In this document: positions 1 through 5,621 of the stretch, piece by piece
Layout of the letters: each line of letters begins with the position of its first letter
Position numbering within the stretch: the stretch's first letter is position 1
NCBI GenBank assembly: GCA_013290035.1
Contig: JABCYT010000272.1
Coordinates: 1-5,621, forward strand
Direction: 5' to 3'
Origin: Alphaproteobacteria bacterium
GTDB lineage: Bacteria > Pseudomonadota > Alphaproteobacteria > Reyranellales > Reyranellaceae
Length of the DNA stretch: 5,621 nucleotides
Position numbers and translations under genes: made by a program
Notes under the pieces: generated by a model
Database searches by the model: none
What the model was told of the DNA's origin: nothing
Seen by the model: only the letters and a program-made list of their open reading frames with translations

Positions 1-428
1 CGGTCCCAGTTTTACACTGATACCGTATGGTTGCAGCCGGGTTGGCCAGGGCTTTATGCATTCGATTTGGAGCGCTTTATGTGGTCGGTCGCCCATACGG
101 ACCTCGACCATAAGTATACCTTCGCGTGGGACGATGAACGCGATCCCGATTTCAGAATCTATTCGGCCTTGAGGAATACCCAGAATAACGGTTACCCGAG
201 TAGGATACTTGCGCCCAAAAGCGGGGAAGAGATTTTTTTGAGTGCTTCAGTCCCGTAGTCACCGATGGGAGACTACTCGATCCGCTTTGTTCCGTTCGCG
301 ATTACACTGACTCACAGCACGATGGACTCGAGTATTTGCTGAAGGAATCACGCCTGAAAGATTGGCGTCGATACTCGAAATGGTTGTGGGACTATGTCGA
401 CTCGATCACCGTAAGAGGGGCCAAATGA
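1..428 (+). pseudogene. Unrecognised protein, C-terminal part, frame broken at a T7 run
   Basis: An open frame enters from the left edge (frame of base 1) and ends at TAG 256-258. The frame beginning at base 240 continues with protein-like sequence to TGA 426-428. One extra T in the run 233-239, or a -1 ribosomal slip there, joins the two into one 142-residue partial product. The joined product is rich in Trp, Tyr, Asp and Arg (for example FAWDDERDPDF before the break and LKDWRRYSKWLWDYVDS after it), as expected for a soluble globular protein. No signal peptide or membrane segment is visible in the part present. I do not recognise the family and assign no function. The start lies outside the window; the TTG at 31 is merely internal. 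GC is about 51% by count, clearly below the operon to the right, which suggests acquired DNA. It could be a true pseudogene, a sequencing indel, or a recoded gene. Confidence 0.6.
234..276 (+). other. Possible -1 slippage signal: T TTT TTG heptamer plus stem-loop
   Basis: In the incoming frame the codons are ATT TTT TTG, so bases 234-240 form the heptamer T TTT TTG, which fits the X XXY YYZ rule for -1 slippage. A purine-rich GGGGAAGAGA precedes the T run and could act as an internal Shine-Dalgarno stimulator. Fourteen bases after the heptamer is a stem of GTAGTC (255-260) with GACTAC (271-276) around a 10-base loop; the zero-frame stop TAG lies in the stem. The frame needed to reach the downstream coding part is exactly -1. 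The stem is short, and a homopolymer indel would give the same picture, so this is only a candidate. Confidence 0.3.
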
Positions 429-438
429 TAATTTGGCC
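419..438 (+). other. Perfect 8-bp hairpin spanning the stop codon of the left gene
   Basis: GGCCAAAT (419-426) pairs perfectly with ATTTGGCC (431-438) around the loop GATA. The TGA stop of the left gene occupies 426-428. Neither strand has a T tract after the stem, so it is not a textbook intrinsic terminator. It could still mark the transcript end, protect the 3' end, or be a boundary of the low-GC segment. Confidence 0.4.
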
Positions 439-464
439 GGGTCCACCACCCCCACGTCCAATGC

Positions 465-711
465 CGTCGGGAAACCGTCCTTGTCCTCGGGCAGTGGCGG
501 CGTGTAAGGCCTCACATTCATGAAGCGCTTCTACAAGGACACCGCGGTCGACGTCGGCGACGGCGGCTATCGCGTCCTGCTCGACGGCAAGCCGATGCGC
601 ACGCCGGCCAAGGCGGTGCTGGTGACTCCGACTCGGGCGCTGGCCGAGGCGATCGCCGCGGAGAGGCAGGACGTTCCGGACAAGCCGGAGATCAACGGGT
701 CGCATCTGCGC
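465..711 (+). repeat. Direct repeat copy 1 (ATP12 5' region)
   Basis: This stretch aligns without gaps to 1781-2027. By count there are 9 differences in the 55 upstream bases and 20 in the first 192 coding bases, about 88% identity overall. Similarity fades to the left of about 463 and stops abruptly after 711. The copies are offset by 1316 bp and flank the fucU gene, so they could support deletion or duplication by homologous recombination. Confidence 0.85.
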
Positions 712-771
712 CAGCGCTCGGCGCGGCCCCAGGTGCAGAGTCTGTCGCCCAAGCGCAGCCAGCCACGCTGA
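520..771 (+). pseudogene. Truncated, decaying second copy of the ATP12 chaperone gene
   Basis: The first 64 codons encode the N-terminal ATP12 region and match the intact gene at 1836 in 55 of 64 residues, including DGKPMRTPAKAVLVTPTRAL. After codon 64 the homology stops, and an unrelated 19-residue basic tail runs to TGA 769-771. The C-terminal two-thirds of the chaperone, including the SDMLCYRA and LTHVSGSL regions kept in the intact copy, are missing, so it should not work as an assembly factor. Nine of the 18 changed codons alter the amino acid, one of them replacing the family-typical Trp in EWQ with Arg, which fits relaxed constraint. The start context matches that of the intact copy (TAAGG about 12 bases upstream). 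A short translated peptide cannot be excluded, but I see it as a relic of duplication or of an insertion junction. Confidence 0.85.
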
Positions 772-1219
772 GCCAACTTGCCAAAAAGGCGGCGGCGGCA
801 GTCCCGGAGGATTGCCGCCGTCCCCGACCATCCGTCCAGCCTGCGAAGCTTCGCCCGAAGACAAAGCCCGCGACCGGGCTAAATCGGACAGGAAGCGCGA
901 ACACGGTCGTGCCGTCTCCCTGGCCGCATCCGGACGCCACCGTGAGGCTACGTCCCGATGCCCGGTGCAACGGTTTTACCGCCGTTGCGGGCAATCGATC
1001 CTGGTCGTTGCGATGCATACGCCTCGATCAGGTGCCCCTGTCATGGGGCTTCTGCCGGATTTTCCCTCGAGGTTGCCGAGGATGACGCCTTGGTCCCTTT
1101 GGGGTCCGGCAGGGGGATTGTCACCGCGCGCGGCAATCGAGTCGAGAAGAAGCCGTAGCTTACAGCGCGTGGATTGTGGGGATAGCGGGGGAGACCTCGG
1201 GAGAGGCCGGTGGCCACCG
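772..1219. other. 448-bp stretch with no supported gene, several inverted repeats
   Basis: No open frame here has a good start, a ribosome binding site or recognisable protein sequence. A frame with no obvious start codon runs from the ATP12 breakpoint to TGA 1083-1085 and reads as low-complexity Ala/Pro/Arg-rich protein. Inverted repeats seen are: CGGCGGCA 793-800 with TGCCGCCG 813-820; the 12-bp perfect palindrome GCGAAGCTTCGC 843-854; AGCCCG 865-870 with CGGGCT 875-880; GCAACGG 967-973 with CCGTTGC 982-988; and the palindrome GGTGGCCACC 1209-1218 just beyond the fucU stop. None is followed by a T tract. It is probably degenerate intergenic DNA. Confidence 0.5.
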
Positions 1220-1648
1220 TCACGCCTCGGGCGCAACGACGCCCTTGGTGAGCAGGATGTTGCCATAGAAGCGGCGCTCGCCGGTCTGCACGATGGCGTA
1301 GGCGGTCTCCGCCGCCGCGTAGAAGGCATGGCGCTCCAGGCTGGCGGCCGGTTTGGCGCCGTGTTTGACGAGCGCCGCATTCATTTCGACGACCACCGCC
1401 GGCAACGCACCCGGCTCACCCACCACTTGCATGACCGCGCACGGCTCAGTGATGAACGTGTCGATCGGCAGCACGGACAGCACGGCCTGCAGGGCGCGCG
1501 GCGCGGCGATGCCGGGCAGGTGGATCAGGCGACGGCCGCGCGTGGCAGGATAGTTGGCGTCCACCAGCGCGATGCGATCACCATGACCCATCGCAGCCAG
1601 GGCGTGCAGCAGGTCGGGGCAGAGCACGGGGTCGAGGCCGAGCAGCAT
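1220..1648 (-). CDS. fucU: RbsD/FucU-family sugar mutarotase (L-fucose mutarotase type)
   Basis: This 142-residue protein belongs to the RbsD/FucU family of cytoplasmic aldose mutarotases, which interconvert the alpha and beta anomers of sugars so that kinases or isomerases receive the right form. The N-terminus (LLGLDPVLCPDLLHALAAMG) and the core GHGDRIALVDANYPA (21-35) are FucU-like, with the expected His22 and Asp30. The C-terminus keeps FYAAAETAYAIVQTGE (109-124) and RRFYGNILLTKGVV (125-138), supplying the two Tyr residues (110 and 128) typical of FucU rather than RbsD. The length equals that of E. coli FucU within two residues. The start is well supported by GGAGG at 1653-1657, four bases before ATG. 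No sugar transporter, kinase or dehydrogenase is next to it, and downstream lies only gene-poor DNA, so it appears orphaned. The exact sugar is not determined by the sequence. Confidence 0.88.
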   Translation of the reverse strand: MLLGLDPVLCPDLLHALAAMGHGDRIALVDANYPATRGRRLIHLPGIAAPRALQAVLSVLPIDTFITEPCAVMQVVGEPGALPAVVVEMNAALVKHGAKPAASLERHAFYAAAETAYAIVQTGERRFYGNILLTKGVVAPEA

Positions 1649-1835
1649 GTTTCCTCCGGCTATCTCCGGGCAAGAGAATTACATTTGTGGGTTCTATGGT
1701 ACCCACTTATTCAGGGCAGCCCCGCGCGAGATCGGAAAAATGCCCGTGGTTTCAATGCGCGGAAACGGTGCGCCTTCCGGCGCCGGGAAACTGCGCTTGT
1801 CCTCGGGCACGGGCGGCGTGTAAGGCCTCGCTTCC
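1649..1835. promoter_or_regulatory. Divergent intergenic region between fucU and ATP12
   Basis: The 187-bp gap must hold the promoter of fucU (minus strand) and probably that of the ATP12-pcc operon (plus strand), since both transcription units start from it. It is less GC-rich around 1670-1715. A weak plus-strand candidate is TTGTGG 1685-1690 and TATTCA 1708-1713 with 17-bp spacing, overlapping the palindrome at 1687-1706. No convincing minus-strand sigma-70 pair was found. The right part (1781-1835) is shared with the truncated ATP12 copy. Confidence 0.45.
1687..1706. promoter_or_regulatory. Operator-like palindrome GTGGGT-N8-ACCCAC
   Basis: Two perfect 6-bp half sites, GTGGGT 1687-1692 and ACCCAC 1701-1706, flank an 8-base centre in which C, A, T and G at alternating positions are also symmetric (16 of 20 positions). 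The size and symmetry suit a dimeric repressor of the LacI or GntR type, regulators common beside sugar genes. It lies 39-58 bp upstream of the fucU start, a natural operator position. No regulator gene is in the window to name. Confidence 0.4.
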
Positions 1836-2027
1836 ATGAAGCGCTTTTATCAAGAAACCGCGGTCGATGCCGGCGAGGGCGGCTATCGCGTGCTGCTCGA
1901 CGGCAAGCCGATGCGCACGCCCGCCAAGGCGGTGCTGGTGACGCCGACGCGGGCGCTGGCCGAGGCGATCGCCACGGAGTGGCAGGAGGTGCCGGACAAG
2001 GCGGAGATCAACGTCTCGCATCTGCGG
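1781..2027 (+). repeat. Direct repeat copy 2 (upstream region and 5' end of intact ATP12)
   Basis: This is the counterpart of 465-711, aligned without gaps at about 88% identity. The 55 bases before the ATP12 start are included, so the duplication was of DNA, not only of coding sequence. This copy belongs to the intact gene and is presumably the parental one. Confidence 0.85.
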
Positions 2028-2552
2028 CTGACCCGGCTTGCCGCCACGGCCCTCGACCGCGTAGCCGTACAGCGCGAGCGGGTGATCGAGGATACGGCGA
2101 AGTATGCCGGCTCCGACATGCTGTGCTATCGCGCGCCCGCCCCATCGAGCCTGGTGGAGCGCCAGCAGCAGACGTGGCAGCCGCTGCTCGACTGGGCGGC
2201 AGAACGCTATGGCGTGCGGTTTGTCGTTGCCGAGGGCACGACCTTCGTCCCGCAACCTCCCGAGGTCCTGGCGCGGTTGCGCGCGGTCGTGGCCGCCCAT
2301 GGCGATCTGGCGCTCGCGGCGCTCTACAATCTCACGCACGTTTCAGGCTCGCTGGTGATCGCGCTGGCCGTCGCCGAAGGCCACCTGCCGGCGGACAAGG
2401 CATTTGCCGCGGCACAGCTCGACGAGCTCTATCAGATCGAACGCTGGGGCGAGGATCCGACCTCAACCTTGCGGCACGAGAACATCAAGCACGACATCGA
2501 GGCCGGCGCGCGCTTCCTCGCGCTGCTGGAAAATGAACGGCTGAGGGGATGA
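1836..2552 (+). CDS. atp12: ATP12-family F1-ATPase assembly chaperone
   Basis: This cytoplasmic chaperone of 238 residues is homologous to mitochondrial Atp12/ATPAF2, which binds the free F1 alpha subunit and holds it until it assembles with beta. The N-terminal domain shows RFYQETAV, GYRVLLDGKPMRTPAK (16-31) and the conserved EWQ (48-50). The alpha-helical C-terminal part shows KYAGSDMLCYRAPAP (89-103), the WQPLLDW block (114-120), LTHVSGSLVIALA (166-178) and the acidic IERWGED (201-207). The length is normal for bacterial members, so the gene is intact. The start is fixed by an in-frame TAA at 1821-1823; the ribosome binding site is weak (TAAGG, 1821-1825). Its stop overlaps the next gene's first possible ATG (ATGA), so it is probably the first gene of the operon. 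The functional tie to the carboxylase genes is unclear; the grouping may be mere co-transcription. A truncated second copy lies at 520. Confidence 0.93.
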   Translation: MKRFYQETAVDAGEGGYRVLLDGKPMRTPAKAVLVTPTRALAEAIATEWQEVPDKAEINVSHLRLTRLAATALDRVAVQRERVIEDTAKYAGSDMLCYRAPAPSSLVERQQQTWQPLLDWAAERYGVRFVVAEGTTFVPQPPEVLARLRAVVAAHGDLALAALYNLTHVSGSLVIALAVAEGHLPADKAFAAAQLDELYQIERWGEDPTSTLRHENIKHDIEAGARFLALLENERLRG

Positions 2553-2557
2553 TCATG
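2543..2557 (+). promoter_or_regulatory. Ribosome binding site deciding the start of the phosphonopyruvate hydrolase gene
   Basis: GAGGGG at 2543-2548 directly abuts the first ATG (2549) but is six bases from the second ATG (2555), an ideal distance. The second start also gives exactly 290 residues, equal to my recollection of the Variovorax Pal2 enzyme. I therefore prefer 2555. The site lies inside the last codons of ATP12, which implies translational coupling. Confidence 0.65.
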
Positions 2558-3427
2558 GGCGCGGGCACGAAATTCCGGGAAGTTCTGGCCAAGAACGGCC
2601 TTGTCGAGGCGATGGCGGCGCACAGCCCGCTGTCGGCGATGCTGGCCGCCGAAGCGGGCTTCGATGCGATCTGGGCCTCGGGCTTCGAGCTCTCCGCCCT
2701 GTACGGCGTGCCCGACGTCAGCGTGGTGTCGATGACCCAGCATCTCGACATGACGCGCGCCATGGCCGAGCGTTCCGGCCTGCCGGTGGTGGCCGACATC
2801 GACACCGGCTTCGGCAACGCCATCAACGTGCTCTACGTCGTCGAGCAGTACGAGCGGGCGGGCGTGGCGGCCATCGTGATGGAGGACAAGAGCTTCCCCA
2901 AGGTCACCAGCCTGATCGCCGACGGCCGCCAGGACATGGTCCGCATCGAAGAATTCCAGGGCAAGATCGAGGCGGCGCGCGCGGCGCGGCGCGATCCTGA
3001 CCTGATGATCGTGGCGCGCACCGAGGCGCTGATCGCGGGCCTTGGCCAGGGCGAAGCGCTGAAGCGGGCGCGCGCCTACGAGGCCGCCGGCGCCGACATG
3101 ATCCTGGTCCATTCCAAGCAGAAGACGCCGGACGAGATCGAGGCGTTCGTCGAGGCGTGGGACGGCAAGGCGCCGATTGCGCTGGTACCCACGGCCTATC
3201 CGCAGATGACGGTGGCTCGGGTGCGCGCGCTCGGGAAGATCGGGCTGCTGATCTGGGGCAACCACGCCATCCGCGCCTCGGTCGGCGCCATGCGCAAGAC
3301 CTTCGCGCAGATCCGGAAGGACGGCGGCATTCACGGCGTCGAGGCCAGCATCGCCACGGTCGAGGACATTTTCGAGCTGCAGGGCATGCGCAAGGTCAAG
3401 GACGACGAGAAGCGATTCCTGCGCTAG
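2555..3427 (+). CDS. pphA: Phosphonopyruvate hydrolase (PEP mutase/isocitrate lyase superfamily)
   Basis: This is a predicted cytoplasmic Mg-dependent enzyme that cleaves the C-P bond of 3-phosphonopyruvate to pyruvate and phosphate. The fold is the PEP mutase/isocitrate lyase beta-barrel, 290 residues. Active-site positions known from mussel PEP mutase are found at a constant offset of four: Trp40, Ser42, Gly43, Asp54, Asp81 and Asp83 (DIDTGFGN), Glu110, Lys116, Arg155 and His186. The gating loop reads EDKSFPKVTS (110-119). PEP mutases carry Asn in the diagnostic EDKxxxxxNS, whereas here Thr118 replaces it, as in Variovorax Pal2 phosphonopyruvate hydrolase. Long stretches (DGRQ.-MVRIEEFQGKI, HSKQKTPDEIEAFV, LVPTAYPQ, GNHAIRA) also resemble that enzyme from memory. 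It lacks the KKCGH-type motif of methylisocitrate lyase. It overlaps ATP12 translationally and precedes pccB by 50 bp. The alternative start at 2549 adds two residues. Activity on another 2-oxo acid remains possible. Confidence 0.8.
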   Translation: MGAGTKFREVLAKNGLVEAMAAHSPLSAMLAAEAGFDAIWASGFELSALYGVPDVSVVSMTQHLDMTRAMAERSGLPVVADIDTGFGNAINVLYVVEQYERAGVAAIVMEDKSFPKVTSLIADGRQDMVRIEEFQGKIEAARAARRDPDLMIVARTEALIAGLGQGEALKRARAYEAAGADMILVHSKQKTPDEIEAFVEAWDGKAPIALVPTAYPQMTVARVRALGKIGLLIWGNHAIRASVGAMRKTFAQIRKDGGIHGVEASIATVEDIFELQGMRKVKDDEKRFLR

Positions 3428-3477
3428 ACGCAGGCACGCGAATGGCCGAAAACGGACGGAGAGGGCCGGAGAAATAG

Positions 3478-5010
<1,533 letters not shown>

Positions 5011-5030
5011 GGTTGTCGCCCGAAGCGCGC

Positions 5031-5225
5031 ATGCGGCGCGCTCGCGCGGTGCGCGTGCACTTGATCGTGGCGTTGCTCACGCTTCTGGTCCTGATCGCCG
5101 TCAATGCGCTTTTCAGCAGCCGCTATCCGTGGTGGTTGTGGGTGTTGACGGCCTGGGCACCGCTGATCGTCGCTCATACCGCCTGGGCCAGGGGCCTGTT
5201 CGACCGCAATAAAGAAGGATCGTGA
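5031..5225 (+). CDS. Small two-helix inner-membrane protein (2TM type)
   Basis: This is a 64-residue predicted membrane protein. A basic N-terminus ([10 protein letters not shown]) is followed by helix 1, about residues 9-28 ([18 protein letters not shown]), a short turn SSRYP, helix 2, about 34-52 ([20 protein letters not shown]), and a charged tail [11 protein letters not shown]. The layout, a histidine entering helix 1 and a Trp-rich entry to helix 2, recalls the 2TM-domain family, whose role is unknown. The positive-inside rule puts both ends in the cytoplasm. It sits 20 bp after pccB and 2 bp before pccA, so it is co-transcribed. The ATG at 5031 has no clear ribosome binding site; a TTG at 5013 would add six residues but lies right on the GTGAGG. 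It may simply rely on coupling with pccB. Confidence 0.7.
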   Translation: MRRARAVRVHLIVALLTLLVLIAVNALFSSRYPWWLWVLTAWAPLIVAHTAWARGLFDRNKEGS

Positions 5226-5230
5226 GTATG
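5214..5230 (+). promoter_or_regulatory. Ribosome binding site deciding the pccA start
   Basis: GAAGGA at 5214-5219 stands eight bases before ATG 5228-5230 and only two before the in-frame GTG 5222. The ATG is therefore preferred. No ATG, GTG or TTG follows in frame before the biotin carboxylase domain, so the basic tail must be translated. Confidence 0.65.
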
Positions 5231-5621
5231 GCCGCCAGGAAGAAGGCCGCAAAAAAAGCTGCACGGAAGGCTACAGCAAAGCCCGCGGCCAAAGGCGAGG
5301 CGCAGGCCGCCAGGCCGCCCTTCGACAAGATCCTGATCGCCAACCGCGGCGAGATCGCCTGTCGCGTCATCCGCACCTGCAAGCGGCTCGGCATCAAGAC
5401 GGTGGCGGTCTATTCCGAGGCCGATGCCGACGCGCTGCATGTCCGCCTGGCCGACGAGGCGGTGCTGATCGGTCCGCCGCCGTCGGCGCAGTCCTACCTG
5501 CAGATCGACAAGATCGTGGCGGCCTGCAAGAAGACCGGCGCGCAGGCGGTCCATCCGGGTTACGGCTTCCTCTCGGAGAAGCAGGAATTCCAGAAGGCGC
5601 TGGTCAAGGCCAAGATCGTCT
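5228..5621 (+). CDS. pccA: Propionyl/acetyl-CoA carboxylase alpha subunit (biotin carboxylase), 5' part
   Basis: The gene runs off the right edge; 131 residues are present. From residue 32 it is a typical biotin carboxylase N-terminal domain: [20 protein letters not shown] (32-51), [20 protein letters not shown] (59-78), then [12 protein letters not shown] (89-100) and the HPGYGFLSE block (109-117). This domain carboxylates biotin with ATP and bicarbonate; the rest of the enzyme, including ATP-grasp residues and the biotinyl domain, lies outside the window. Together with pccB it identifies an acyl-CoA carboxylase, most likely for propionyl-CoA. Residues 2-31 form an unusual Lys/Ala/Arg-rich tail ([20 protein letters not shown] at its start) not usual in the family, whose members commonly begin near [11 protein letters not shown]. 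It starts 2 bp after the stop of the small membrane protein gene. Confidence 0.92.
   Translation, partial: MAARKKAAKKAARKATAKPAAKGEAQAARPPFDKILIANRGEIACRVIRTCKRLGIKTVAVYSEADADALHVRLADEAVLIGPPPSAQSYLQIDKIVAACKKTGAQAVHPGYGFLSEKQEFQKALVKAKIV

Noticed and set aside
920..1000. A short resemblance (ATVRLRPDARCNGFTAVAGN) to the start of DUF167/YggU proteins
   Set aside because: The similarity is brief, the frame soon degenerates and ends at 1085, and no start codon fits; it is too weak to call a remnant.
958..1158. A 66-codon plus-strand open frame in the gene-free region
   Set aside because: There is no ribosome binding site and the composition is Cys/Gly/Pro-mixed with no recognisable motif; coding status is unsupported.
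1209..1218. Palindrome GGTGGCCACC just beyond the fucU stop as a terminator
   Set aside because: It has no loop and no T tract on the minus strand; such a 10-bp palindrome is expected by chance in this length.
812..2536. A 574-codon plus-strand open frame
   Set aside because: It runs antisense to fucU and out of frame through ATP12; its product is Arg-rich low-complexity sequence typical of a shadow frame in GC-rich DNA.
2555..3427. Methylisocitrate lyase (PrpB), which would fit propionate metabolism
   Set aside because: The catalytic Cys-containing KKCGH/KRCGH motif is absent and the loop is the EDKxxxxxTS type of phosphonopyruvate hydrolase.
2555..3427. PEP mutase of phosphonate biosynthesis
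   Set aside because: The diagnostic Asn of EDKxxxxxNS is Thr, and no phosphonopyruvate decarboxylase gene is nearby.

Overview
The window looks like a chromosomal segment of a high-GC alphaproteobacterium. The evidence is a full-length ATP12-family F1-ATPase assembly chaperone, a family confined essentially to Alphaproteobacteria and mitochondria. It stands at the head of a compact operon with propionyl-CoA carboxylase subunits, and sampled rows of that operon are about two-thirds GC. The genus cannot be fixed from the sequence.

Left part (1-1219) is irregular. Bases 1-428 hold the 3' part of an unrecognised gene at about 51% GC. Its reading frame is broken at a run of seven T residues and resumes one frame over, ending in a stop codon that sits inside a perfect hairpin. 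Next comes a truncated, decaying second copy of the first 64 codons of ATP12 with its upstream sequence (465-711, about 88% identical to 1781-2027). It is followed by about 450 bp with no convincing gene but several inverted repeats.

Middle part (1220-1835): a lone fucU-type sugar mutarotase gene on the minus strand lies between the two ATP12 copies. A 187-bp divergent intergenic region separates it from the intact ATP12 gene and carries a 20-bp operator-like palindrome.

Right part (1836-5621) is an orderly, tightly packed plus-strand operon: ATP12 chaperone, a PEP mutase/isocitrate lyase superfamily enzyme that reads as phosphonopyruvate hydrolase, PccB (carboxyltransferase), a small two-helix membrane protein, and the start of PccA (biotin carboxylase). 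PccA and PccB would form an acyl-CoA (probably propionyl-CoA) carboxylase that feeds methylmalonyl-CoA toward succinyl-CoA. The hydrolase would release pyruvate and phosphate from phosphonopyruvate. The functional link between a C-P bond hydrolase and propionyl-CoA carboxylation is not obvious and is the most interesting metabolic question here. PccA also carries an unusual Lys/Ala-rich N-terminal tail of about 31 residues.

I do not see a phage, transposase, CRISPR array, rRNA or tRNA. The strongest oddities are the broken or recoded gene at the left end, the truncated ATP12 duplicate flanking an orphan fucU, and the phosphonopyruvate hydrolase placed in the pcc operon.
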